This document shows positions 5,556-13,130 of a stretch of 13,680 nt of DNA, piece after piece. Each line of letters begins with the position of its first letter. The stretch's first letter is position 1. Source of the stretch: Desulfobacterales bacterium (GTDB taxonomy: Bacteria; Desulfobacterota; Desulfobacteria; Desulfobacterales; JAFDCJ01); NCBI GenBank assembly GCA_029932495.1, contig JAOZPY010000033.1:1-13680 (forward strand), written 5' to 3'. The translations under genes were made by a program, and so were the position numbers. The notes under the pieces are model-generated. The model was not told the DNA's origin. It made no database searches and saw nothing but the letters and a program-made list of their open reading frames with translations.

Positions 5556-6632
5556 ATGAATCGCTGGGCAAATTTATACGCCAACCTTCAGGCTTACGTG
5601 CCGATTCTATCCGTTATCGCGACGGTGCTGGTTATACTATGGTCCGTCAACTGGCTGTTGCTGCGGCGCCGTCCGGGCATGGGTGCCGAAGCACGGCTTC
5701 CCCGGCAGATAATGATGCTGGTCCTGGCCACCGCCGGCCTGTTGCTGATCCTGCTGGTGGTCCCGATTTCGGAAGTCACCCGCGGGCAGCTTCTCAGCCT
5801 GGTGGGCATTGTTTTGACCGGCATCATTGCGCTGTCTTCGACCAGTTTCGTGGCCAACATCATGGCCGGGCTGATGCTGCGGGTGATCGGCAGCTTCAAA
5901 CCCGGTGATTTTATCCGCATCGCCGATCAGTTCGGCCGGGTCACCGAAAGGGGACTCATGCACGTTGAAATTCAAACCGAAGACCGGGACCTGACCACCC
6001 TGCCCAACCTGCACCTCATCAAAAACCCGGTAACAGTGGTGTCCAGTTCCGGGACCATCGTATCGGCCACCCTGTCGCTGGGCTATGACATCGCCCACAG
6101 CCGCGTGGAGGAAGTATTAAAAAAAGCCGCTTTAAAAACAAAGCTGCAAAACCCGTTTTTCCAGATCAAAGAGCTGGGGGACTTTTCCATTTCATACCGC
6201 ATCGCCGCCTTTTTGCCCGATGTGAAGCACCTTTTGACCGCCAGATCTGATTTGAGAAAACAGGTGGTGGATATGCTGCACGCCGACGGCATCGAAATTG
6301 TTTCACCCAATTTTATGAACCAGCGCGTTTTGCCGGAGCGCCTGAAAATGATTCCAAGGGCCGGTGAGGTGCAGGCCGTGAAAACCGAACCGGCCACGGA
6401 TAAAAACCCGGAAGAAATGATATTTGACAAAGCCGATGAGGCCGAAGCCCTTGATCTGCTGCAGGAGGAGTACACGAAAAAAAAGCAGTATCTTGAAAAG
6501 CTCGAAAAAGATAAAAAATCGGCCCCTGAAAATGAGCAGCCCCAGCTGGAAACCAAGATCCAGGTAGTCAAGAAACGGCTTGTGCGGCTTGAGCAGCAAC
6601 TGGCGGATGCCCGGAACAAATCGGAGTCGTAA
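5556..6632 (+). CDS. MscS-family mechanosensitive ion channel with charged C-terminal coiled coil
   Basis: This is a 358-aa small-conductance mechanosensitive channel homologue. Three transmembrane segments lie at residues about 14-36, 50-71 and 77-112. The third contains the pore-lining glycine/alanine-rich helix and the conserved turn into the cytoplasmic beta domain, SSTSFVANIMAGLMLR then SFKPGDFIRI. Residues about 114-265 form the beta and alpha-beta vestibule domains. After about residue 285 the family fold ends, and a lysine/glutamate-rich coiled coil (about 290-355) follows, which ordinary MscS lacks. The channel opens under membrane tension to release solutes on hypo-osmotic shock. 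The ATG has only a weak GGA 9 bases upstream. The gene is divergent from PilZ and converges on the CDF transporter gene. Confidence 0.9.
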   Translation: MNRWANLYANLQAYVPILSVIATVLVILWSVNWLLLRRRPGMGAEARLPRQIMMLVLATAGLLLILLVVPISEVTRGQLLSLVGIVLTGIIALSSTSFVANIMAGLMLRVIGSFKPGDFIRIADQFGRVTERGLMHVEIQTEDRDLTTLPNLHLIKNPVTVVSSSGTIVSATLSLGYDIAHSRVEEVLKKAALKTKLQNPFFQIKELGDFSISYRIAAFLPDVKHLLTARSDLRKQVVDMLHADGIEIVSPNFMNQRVLPERLKMIPRAGEVQAVKTEPATDKNPEEMIFDKADEAEALDLLQEEYTKKKQYLEKLEKDKKSAPENEQPQLETKIQVVKKRLVRLEQQLADARNKSES

Positions 6633-6700
6633 CCTGACAGCGCTCCGCTGACGGGACTTTCTCACCTGAAAAGGCAGCCGCCAAAAAGGAACAATGCCCG

Positions 6701-7627
6701 TCAGGTGCCCGCAAAATCCGGGCGGCGGCGGGCTTCACCCTCGATAAAAACGCGTTTGACCAGCGGGTGGGCCTGTTTGATCTGGCGATCCAGTTTTTGA
6801 ACGGCCCGCTCGAGGGTATCGGCCGAAACGCTGTCCTTAAAATCAACACTGAGGTTGACCAGGATAAACTCCGGGCCCATGTGCAGGGTCAGTATCTCGT
6901 TGACGTGCTCTATCTCCGGATATCCGCCCGCCATACGGCGGATGTCCCGCACGACCTCCGGCTGGGCGCTTTCCCCCACCAGCAGCCCCTTGGTTTCGTA
7001 TGCCAGCCAGATCGCCGCAATCCCAAGAATCAACCCGATCAGGATGGAGGCCAGACCGTCATAGAGGCTGTTGCCGGTCAACTGCCCCAGAAAGATACCC
7101 GCAAAGGCGATCAGCAACCCCAGCAACGCAGCCGAATCCTCAAACAGCACCACAAAAATCGATGGGTTTTTCTCCCGGTGAACCGCTTCGATGTAACTGC
7201 GCCGCCCCTTGGTTTTTGAAAACGCCTTGAGCGCAATCAGCCACGTTGCACCTTCAAAAAGTACGGCCAACCCAAGCACAATGTAGCTGACATTAAAATT
7301 TTCCATGGACCGTGGATGCCCCAGCCGGTGAATCCCCTCGTAGACCGAAACACCAGCACCCACGGCGAATATCAGGATCGCCACCACGAAACTCCAAAAA
7401 TAGACTTCCTTGCCGTAGCCGAAGGGAAAAAGCGCATCGGCCGGTTTTTTGGCCCGGTGCAGCCCGTAAAGCAGCAGCATCTGGTTGCCGGTGTCCACCG
7501 CCGAATGAATCCCCTCGGAAAGCATGGCGGAACTGCCCGTCACCGCCGCGGCGATAAATTTGGTCAACGCGATCAAGCTGTTGCCGAGCAAAGCGGCATA
7601 GATGACTTTTTTGGAAGAAGAGGCCAT
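6701..7627 (-). CDS. Cation diffusion facilitator (CDF) metal transporter, ZnT9-like group
   Basis: This is a 308-aa CDF exporter with six predicted transmembrane helices (residues about 8-215) and a cytoplasmic ferredoxin-like domain (about 220-300). The TM2 metal site is H41-x3-D45 in SEGIHSAVDTGNQ. TM5 carries FEDSAALLG, with E163-D164 replacing the usual HxxxD, as in the ZnT9-like branch. The loop block FPFGYGKEVYFWSF (67-80) matches the family HPFGYGKE signature, except that phenylalanine replaces the first histidine. CDF proteins export Zn, Fe, Mn, Co or related divalent ions by proton antiport. The unusual TM5 site makes the substrate uncertain. The start is 10 bases after the stop of the large ATPase gene, with no clear Shine-Dalgarno element, so translational coupling is likely. 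Confidence 0.92.
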   Translation of the reverse strand: MASSSKKVIYAALLGNSLIALTKFIAAAVTGSSAMLSEGIHSAVDTGNQMLLLYGLHRAKKPADALFPFGYGKEVYFWSFVVAILIFAVGAGVSVYEGIHRLGHPRSMENFNVSYIVLGLAVLFEGATWLIALKAFSKTKGRRSYIEAVHREKNPSIFVVLFEDSAALLGLLIAFAGIFLGQLTGNSLYDGLASILIGLILGIAAIWLAYETKGLLVGESAQPEVVRDIRRMAGGYPEIEHVNEILTLHMGPEFILVNLSVDFKDSVSADTLERAVQKLDRQIKQAHPLVKRVFIEGEARRRPDFAGT

Positions 7628-7637
7628 GGCAATCAGG

Positions 7638-10061
7638 TTAACGCCAGTCCGGGCTCAGCCGTCCCTCGGCATCCCGGCGAAAAGGAATCCATGCCAGCCC
7701 AAAGACCTCCAGGGTGATATCCGATTGTTTGGGTTTGATATGGATTTCATCCAGCTGTTCGAATTCGGCATCATGGGAAAACCCGATTTTTTCAATGTCT
7801 TCCTGCATGCGGGTCTCCATTTCCGAAAGCTGCGTTTCAATGGCCGCCACTCTTTGCCGGGCCCGTGCAACGTCCATTTTCTCCTTGCGCATCCGGCTGG
7901 CTGAGCGCATGGCGGTCCCCACCCGGGAAGCCGAGCCGACACTGACGGCCTTGCGGCCCAGAAAAGCACCGAGAATCGCGGTGCCAAAAGAGATGACGGT
8001 CTGAACCTTCCTGGATTTGGACTGTTCGGCCTCTCTTTCAACCGCCTGCTGAGCCCGCATGAGGCGATCTTTAAGGGTGATAAACCGGCGGCCGTATTTT
8101 TTGCGGATTTTTTCAACTTGCAGGTCTCGTTTTTCACGAACCAGCTGCCCCAGTCGGGCGCGAAATTCGCGCTCACTTTCTCCCAGCCGGCTGGTGATGC
8201 GAAACTGCCGGGATCGAAACAGCACCAGGGACCGGTTCTGCCGCACCCAGCGCAGCAGATCTTTATTCCACTTGCGGTATGCAGCGGCCTTTTTTGCAGC
8301 CGCCGGCAGCTCGGCATAGGCCGCCGCCGGCAGGGGCGCAGTTGCGATGCTGTGCGGATCAAACTCCGTGGCATCGTCCCAGTCCAGGGCGACGGGCCCG
8401 TCCTGCAGCTCGGAAAAAACCGCCAGCGTCCGGGCGCTGTCAACCCGGTACCGGCTGCTGGAAAAATGCACATCCAGCCGTCCGATCACCGCCGGGTAGT
8501 ACACAAGCTGCTTGCCGGCACCCGAGGCCGCCAGGTAAAAGGTGTCAATTCCGCTCGGAGCCGGCACCGGCCCGGTGGCCGCCTGTGCCGGTTGACTGGC
8601 TTTTGCGGCAGCCGCACTGTCCGCAGCCTGCCTGTCGGAAGCGGTATCACCGCGGCCGGCGGCCGTCAGGATTTTAATCTGCTCCCGCGTCATGGGGCCG
8701 CGCAGATAGGACAGCGCCCAGCGGGTCTGGAAAGTAACCGGCTGGTTTTCATGCACGTTGTGCAGCAAAAACACGCGCTCGCCCAGCCCGGCAAGGATTT
8801 CCTCCATGCGCCGGGTGTCAAAACCGGTGCCCGCCGCGGCGCCCTGCAGACCCGCCAGGACACGCTGTTTATCGCGTTCGGTCTGCAACCGCCCGATAAA
8901 CCAGGTGCCGGTATTGGAAAGGCCCTTGTAGTCCAGGTCCACCGGGTTCTGGGTGGAAAGCACCACCCCGAGGCCAAAGGCCCGGGCCTGCTTGAGCAGC
9001 GTTAACAGGGGCAGTTTGGAAGGCGGGTTTTTAACCGGCGGGAAATAACCGAAAATCTCGTCCATGTAAAGAATGGCCCGCAGGCTCGAAGTCCCCGGCT
9101 GGGTGCGCATCCAGCCCAGGATTTCATTGAGCAGCATGGAAACAAAAAACATTCGCTGGGCATCGGGCAGATGACTGATGGTAAAAATGGAGGCGCGGGG
9201 TTTGCCGTCGGCCGTGTACAGCAGCCGCCCGACATCCAGCGGATCACCTTCCAGCCAGGATTCAAATCCGGGTGCGGCCAGCAGGTTGTTGATCCGCATG
9301 GCCAGGGCCATGCGATCTTTGGCGGGAAAAAAGAAGTCCAGGTCCATCACCCCGACCCGTTCAAAGGGGGGGGTCTGGACCGCGTGAATCAGACCGGCCA
9401 GGTCCAGGGACTGGCCCCGGGTCCAGGCGTGCTCAAACAGGTTGGCCAGCAGGATGTGCTCGCGGCTGGCAACCGGGTCAGCCTCCAGGCCGATCAGGGC
9501 CAAAAGCCCGGTGGTGGTGGTCAGGATGCGTTCCCGCAGCAAATCGCCGTCTTCCAGGATGGCCGGCGGCGGCGGTGAAAAATTGCGCAGCACACTGACG
9601 GGAAGCCCTGCGCTGCTGCCGGGGGTATAAACGGCAAACTGCGCGGCGGCCCGCAACCGGGCAATGCGTTCAGGGGGCTGATCCCAGCTTGCCAGTCCTT
9701 TCTGCCACATTTGGGCCTGCCGCGCGGCGTACTGGCCCGGGGTCAGCCCCTTGTTGAGCGCATCCTGCTCGTTGATCCAGGGCCGAAAATTTTCAGGCTT
9801 GAGTTCCGGGAAATTCAGCAGCAAATTGGGCAGATCCCCCTTGGGATCGACGGCGATAACCGGAATGTTGTCAATCAGGGCCTCTTCCAGCAGGCTGATG
9901 CCCAGGCCGGTCTTGCCGCTGCCCGTCATGCCGATGATCACCGCATGGGTGGTCAGATCCTTGGAATCGTATAGGACAATTTCATTCTTAAGCTGCCGGG
10001 CGGCCAGGTCGTATTCCTTGCCCAGGTAAAAAGCGCCCAATTTTTCGTAATATGCATCCAT
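7638..10061 (-). CDS. HerA/VirB4-like P-loop ATPase with C-terminal coiled coils
   Basis: This is an 807-aa ATPase of the FtsK/HerA superfamily. The Walker A motif is GMTGSGKT (44-51), Walker B is AILYMDE (329-335), and a sensor-like STQNP lies at 369-373, followed by the GLSNTGTWFIGRLQTERDK block (380-398). The N-terminal HAS-barrel of true HerA is missing, since the P-loop begins within the first 50 residues. An alanine-rich linker (about 468-505) leads to a second region. The C-terminal part holds long charged coiled coils (about 630-685 and 725-765) flanking a hydrophobic glycine-spaced stretch (about 688-720). HerA partners with NurA nuclease in end resection, and relatives pump DNA in conjugation. 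No nurA or conjugation gene is near, so the role is unknown. The ATG at 10061 has a perfect AAGGAGG (10068-10074) 6 bases upstream. The gene leads the unit with the CDF gene. Confidence 0.85.
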   Translation of the reverse strand: MDAYYEKLGAFYLGKEYDLAARQLKNEIVLYDSKDLTTHAVIIGMTGSGKTGLGISLLEEALIDNIPVIAVDPKGDLPNLLLNFPELKPENFRPWINEQDALNKGLTPGQYAARQAQMWQKGLASWDQPPERIARLRAAAQFAVYTPGSSAGLPVSVLRNFSPPPPAILEDGDLLRERILTTTTGLLALIGLEADPVASREHILLANLFEHAWTRGQSLDLAGLIHAVQTPPFERVGVMDLDFFFPAKDRMALAMRINNLLAAPGFESWLEGDPLDVGRLLYTADGKPRASIFTISHLPDAQRMFFVSMLLNEILGWMRTQPGTSSLRAILYMDEIFGYFPPVKNPPSKLPLLTLLKQARAFGLGVVLSTQNPVDLDYKGLSNTGTWFIGRLQTERDKQRVLAGLQGAAAGTGFDTRRMEEILAGLGERVFLLHNVHENQPVTFQTRWALSYLRGPMTREQIKILTAAGRGDTASDRQAADSAAAAKASQPAQAATGPVPAPSGIDTFYLAASGAGKQLVYYPAVIGRLDVHFSSSRYRVDSARTLAVFSELQDGPVALDWDDATEFDPHSIATAPLPAAAYAELPAAAKKAAAYRKWNKDLLRWVRQNRSLVLFRSRQFRITSRLGESEREFRARLGQLVREKRDLQVEKIRKKYGRRFITLKDRLMRAQQAVEREAEQSKSRKVQTVISFGTAILGAFLGRKAVSVGSASRVGTAMRSASRMRKEKMDVARARQRVAAIETQLSEMETRMQEDIEKIGFSHDAEFEQLDEIHIKPKQSDITLEVFGLAWIPFRRDAEGRLSPDWR

Positions 10062-10067
10062 TGCCGG

Positions 10068-10074
10068 CCTCCTT
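10068..10074 (-). promoter_or_regulatory. Strong ribosome binding site of the HerA-like gene
   Basis: AAGGAGG on the minus strand lies 6 bases before the ATG at 10061. It decides this start over an in-frame ATG ten codons upstream. Confidence 0.8.
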
Positions 10075-10123
10075 GTACGTTTAAATCCCAAATTTCAATA
10101 TTTGTACAGCCCGACAATAGGTT

Positions 10124-10132
10124 CTTATACCA
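10124..10132 (-). promoter_or_regulatory. Extended -10 promoter candidate for the ATPase-CDF unit
   Basis: TGGTATAAG on the minus strand fits an extended -10 (TGnTATAAT with one change). No good -35 is seen 17 bases upstream, which extended -10 promoters can tolerate. The predicted start near 10117 gives a leader of about 55 bases. Confidence 0.35.
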
Positions 10133-10179
10133 TGATGGCAAAAGAGTCTATATGGAAATTTTTTTGACTCCCCATTCAT

Positions 10180-10204
10180 TATTCGACATTGGATATTCGA
10201 TGTT
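10180..10204. repeat. Tandem near-copies of TATTCGAnnTT
   Basis: TATTCGACATT (10180-10190) and TATTCGATGTT (10194-10204) occur 14 bases apart. The segment also has a weak dyad (ACAT with ATGT). Short intergenic tracts of this kind can be members of dispersed repeats. One window cannot show whether this one is. Confidence 0.35.
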
Positions 10205-10217
10205 CATCTTTTTGACT

Positions 10218-10247
10218 TGCATAAATTCCCATATTGCTGCATAAATT
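10218..10247 (+). promoter_or_regulatory. Paired 10-bp direct repeat upstream of the nuo operon
   Basis: TGCATAAATT occurs at 10218-10227 and again at 10238-10247, a spacing of exactly 20 bases or about two helical turns. TTGACT (10212-10217) lies just before the first copy, but no well-spaced -10 follows. A pair of regulator half-sites for the divergent ATPase and nuo genes is plausible. Confidence 0.35.
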
Positions 10248-10288
10248 ATAGCTCGTCCTGCCTACCCGTTGCTGACTGAACCTCAATG

Positions 10289-10312
10289 TTGCCGGTTTTC
10301 AACATCCGGCAA
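10289..10312 (+). other. Hairpin in the nuoA leader
   Basis: TTGCCGG and CCGGCAA (10289-10295 with 10306-10312) form a 7-bp stem with a 10-base loop. It ends 10 bases before the GGAG ribosome site of nuoA. It swallows the first base of the upstream ATG at 10312, which argues for the later start at 10333. It may modulate or protect the 5' end of the nuo mRNA. No U-run follows, so it is not a typical terminator. Confidence 0.4.
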
Positions 10313-10332
10313 TGATCTTTGCGGAGAAGTGC

Positions 10333-10743
10333 ATGCAAGCTGTTGTCAGCTCAGGAGCCTTGTCACCGTGGCAGCCGGGAATCTTCAGCCTGGTCGTTTA
10401 TGCTTTGCTGGTCATGACGGTCATTGCCGCACTGCTTTTTGTCGCCGCCTGGCTCGGAGAGAAAAAGCCCGGCACGGAAAAACTCAGGGCTTATGAAAGC
10501 GGCATCATTCCCACCGGAAACGCCCGCCTGCGGCAGCCGGTTCCCTTCTACCTGGTAGCCATCTTCTTTCTGCTTTTTGACGTCGAGGGGGCCTATATTT
10601 TTTCCTGGGCCATCGCTTGGGAAGCATTGGGTTGGAAAGGCTGGCTGCAGATCACGTTTTTTATCGTCATGCTGTTGATAGGCCTTGCCTATGTCTGGCA
10701 AAAAGGGGGACTTGAATGGGGGCCCGTCCGCGGGAAAAAATAA
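10333..10743 (+). CDS. nuoA: NADH-quinone oxidoreductase (complex I) subunit A
   Basis: NuoA is a three-helix inner-membrane subunit at the interface of the quinone-binding and proton-pumping arms of complex I. The protein is 136 aa with helices at residues about 18-40, 72-95 and 104-123. Diagnostic motifs are YESG (54-57), PTGNARLR (60-67), FYLVAIFFLLFDVEGAYIF (72-90, with acidic D83 and E85) and a following SWA. I chose the ATG at 10333 because GGAG sits 6 bases upstream. The in-frame ATG at 10312 has no ribosome site and lies in a hairpin. It begins the operon, and its last 28 bases overlap the start of nuoBCD. Confidence 0.95.
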   Translation: MQAVVSSGALSPWQPGIFSLVVYALLVMTVIAALLFVAAWLGEKKPGTEKLRAYESGIIPTGNARLRQPVPFYLVAIFFLLFDVEGAYIFSWAIAWEALGWKGWLQITFFIVMLLIGLAYVWQKGGLEWGPVRGKK

Positions 10744-13103
10744 GCGGGCGGCTGTTCAACAACGCCGATCTGCTGATCAACTGGGCTCGCAAATTCAGCC
10801 TGTGGCCCATGTTTTTCGGACTTTCCTGCTGTTTTGTGGAAGAAGCCACCACGCTGACCTCACGCTATGACATGGCCCGCTTCGGGGCCGAAGTGCTGCG
10901 TCCCTCTCCCCGCCAAGCGGATCTGCTGATCATCGCCGGCACGGTGTTTAAAAAAATCGCCCCCGTGGTGCTGCGCCTTTACGAACAGATGGCCGAGCCC
11001 AAATGGGTAATTTCCATGGGGTCCTGTTCCAACAGCGGCGGCATGTACGACATTTACAGCGTGGTGCAGGGCGTGGACCAGATCCTGCCGGTGGACGTCT
11101 ACATCCCGGGCTGTCCGCCGCGTCCCGAGGCGGTGCTGCATGGGCTGCTCACGCTTCAGGAAAAAATCGCTTCCGAAAAACCCACCCGCTCCATTTTTCA
11201 CCTGTCGGGCGGCAGCCAGGGCACCCAGCAGCCCATCCGGCTCGATGGACAGACAAAATCGCGTGATCCGCGCGGCCCGGGCATGGACGGTACGGCGATC
11301 CGGGGCACTTCGGCCACACCCCCCCGTTTTGCCGACAGCCGCTCGGATCTGATGTGGATCCCGCCGGCGCCATCAATTGAACTGGATGAAAAACAACAGG
11401 CGCTCATACACGGGTTGCAGGCGCAATTCGGCGACGGGCTGGAACCGGCGGCAACTTCTTGTGACATGCCCACGCTGATCGTCCCGCAACAGCGTATCAA
11501 GGATGTATTGCGCTACCTCAAAACGCGTGCCACGCCGCGCTTTGAGCGCCTGGAGGATTTGACCGCGGTCGATGAGTCCGCCCGGCGTGAGCCCCGGAAC
11601 TTTCCGGACTACACCCTGGTCTACCACCTGCTGTCCTTTGAACCGGCCGGTCGGCTACGCCTGAAAGTGCCGCTGAACGGCCCCGATCCGGCCATTGACA
11701 GCGTTACGGACATCTGGCCGGCGGCCGACTGGTACGAACGCGAAGTCTATGACATGTTCGGCGTGCGCTTTGACGGGCATCCCAACCTGCAGCGCATCCT
11801 GATGCCCCCTGACTGGCAGGGGCACCCCCTGCGAAAAAACTACGAGGGCCGGGCTTCGCAGATGCCCCCTTACACCCGTACCGATGCCCGGCAACATCAG
11901 CCTGCAGACGGCGGAATTTTCATCCGGCGCACCAGCGACCGCCAACCGCTGATCTTGAACATCGGCCCCCACCATGTCAGTACCCACGGCCTGCTGCGCT
12001 ATGTTGCCGCCCTGGACGGGGAGGAGATCATCGAGCTGGCAATGGAAATCGGCTATCACCACCGGGGAGCGGAAAAAATCGGCGAACGGCAGACCTGGCA
12101 CCAGTTCATCCCTTACACGGACCGGGTCGATTACCTGGCGGGAGCGGCCAACAACCTGCCCTATGTCATGGCGGTGGAAACCCTGGCCGGCATCACGGTT
12201 CCCGAGCGAGCCCAGGCGATCCGGGTGATGCTCAGCGAATTTTTCCGGTTGAGCAATCACCTGGTCTGGTTTGCCACCTACGCCCATGACGTGGGGGCCA
12301 TGACACCCAATTTTTACACCTTCCGCGAGCGGGAGATGATCTTAGACATCGTGGAACTCATTACCGGCGGGCGGCTTCATCCCTCCTGGTTTCGAATCGG
12401 CGGCGTGGCCGCGGACCTGCCCGAAGGCTGGAAGGACAAGGTGGATGCGTTCATCCGCATATTTCCCAGGCGCCTGGATGAATACGAGAGCCTGACCCGC
12501 AAAAACCCCATTTTCAGGGCCCGCACCAGGGGAATCGGCAGGCTGAGCCTCGAAGACGCCAGGCAGTGGGGTGTGAGCGGCCCCAACCTGCGGGCCTGCG
12601 GCCTGCCGTGGGATCTGCGCAAGGCCTTTCCCTATTCGGGTTATGAAAATTATGATTTTGAAATCCCCACGGCCGTCGAAGGCGACTGCTATGCCCGCTA
12701 CCTGGTACGGGTGGAGGAAATGCGCCAGAGCCTGCGTATCATCGAACAGGCCGCGGCCAACATGCCGGGCGGCCGCTGGATCAGCGACGATTACCGCTAT
12801 GTCATCCCGCAGCGCCGGGACATGCTCAACGATATCGAAAGCCTGATTCACCATTTCGTCAATGTCTCCCGGGGTCCGAAAATCCCCCCGGGCGAGGCCT
12901 ATGCCGCCTGTGAGATTCCCCGGGGCGAGCAGGGATATTACTTAATCAGCGACGGTTTGGGCTGTGCGTATCGCACCCGCATCCGCGGACCGGGCTTTGC
13001 CAACGTGCAGGTGCTGCCGAAAATGGCCGTGGGACAAACCATTGCCGATCTGATTGTCATCATCGCCTCGGTGGATTATATCCTGCCGGATATTGACCGT
13101 TAA
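10716..13103 (+). CDS. nuoBCD: Complex I subunits B, C and D fused in one polypeptide (NuoBCD)
   Basis: This single 795-aa protein joins three subunits of the peripheral arm. Residues about 12-155 are NuoB, with the N2 [4Fe-4S] ligands C38, C39, C104 and C133 all present. A proline- and glycine-rich linker runs about 157-225. NuoC covers about 226-390 and contains WYEREVYDMFGVRFDGHPN (339-357) and the RILMPPDWQGHPLRKNY block. NuoD covers about 410-795, with the quinone-site histidines H420 and H424, the tyrosine Y473 in DRVDYL, and the terminal DIDR. It passes electrons from N2 to quinone. The NuoD entry loop reads GPHHVSTHG instead of the usual GPQHPSTHG. The ATG lies inside the end of nuoA with a GGGGGA site upstream, so coupling is likely. 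NuoCD fusions are common and NuoBCD fusions are rarer, known in some bacteria. Confidence 0.96.
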   Translation: MGARPREKISGRLFNNADLLINWARKFSLWPMFFGLSCCFVEEATTLTSRYDMARFGAEVLRPSPRQADLLIIAGTVFKKIAPVVLRLYEQMAEPKWVISMGSCSNSGGMYDIYSVVQGVDQILPVDVYIPGCPPRPEAVLHGLLTLQEKIASEKPTRSIFHLSGGSQGTQQPIRLDGQTKSRDPRGPGMDGTAIRGTSATPPRFADSRSDLMWIPPAPSIELDEKQQALIHGLQAQFGDGLEPAATSCDMPTLIVPQQRIKDVLRYLKTRATPRFERLEDLTAVDESARREPRNFPDYTLVYHLLSFEPAGRLRLKVPLNGPDPAIDSVTDIWPAADWYEREVYDMFGVRFDGHPNLQRILMPPDWQGHPLRKNYEGRASQMPPYTRTDARQHQPADGGIFIRRTSDRQPLILNIGPHHVSTHGLLRYVAALDGEEIIELAMEIGYHHRGAEKIGERQTWHQFIPYTDRVDYLAGAANNLPYVMAVETLAGITVPERAQAIRVMLSEFFRLSNHLVWFATYAHDVGAMTPNFYTFREREMILDIVELITGGRLHPSWFRIGGVAADLPEGWKDKVDAFIRIFPRRLDEYESLTRKNPIFRARTRGIGRLSLEDARQWGVSGPNLRACGLPWDLRKAFPYSGYENYDFEIPTAVEGDCYARYLVRVEEMRQSLRIIEQAAANMPGGRWISDDYRYVIPQRRDMLNDIESLIHHFVNVSRGPKIPPGEAYAACEIPRGEQGYYLISDGLGCAYRTRIRGPGFANVQVLPKMAVGQTIADLIVIIASVDYILPDIDR

Positions 13104-13130
13104 CCGTCAAACAAGCGTTGCCAATCGCGT

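Noticed and set aside
6648..6704. CTGACGGG/CCCGTCAG inverted repeat between the MscS-like and CDF genes as a bidirectional terminator
   Set aside because: The arms are 41 bases apart, one arm overlaps the CDF stop codon, and no T-run follows on either strand.
8118..9005. Long plus-strand open frame of 295 codons opposite the ATPase gene
   Set aside because: It is an antisense shadow of the GC-rich ATPase coding sequence, which has clear Walker motifs and a perfect ribosome site. The plus product has no recognisable features.
11655..12287. Minus-strand open frame of 210 codons opposite nuoBCD
   Set aside because: It is an antisense shadow of conserved NuoC/NuoD sequence, with no ribosome site or domain signature.
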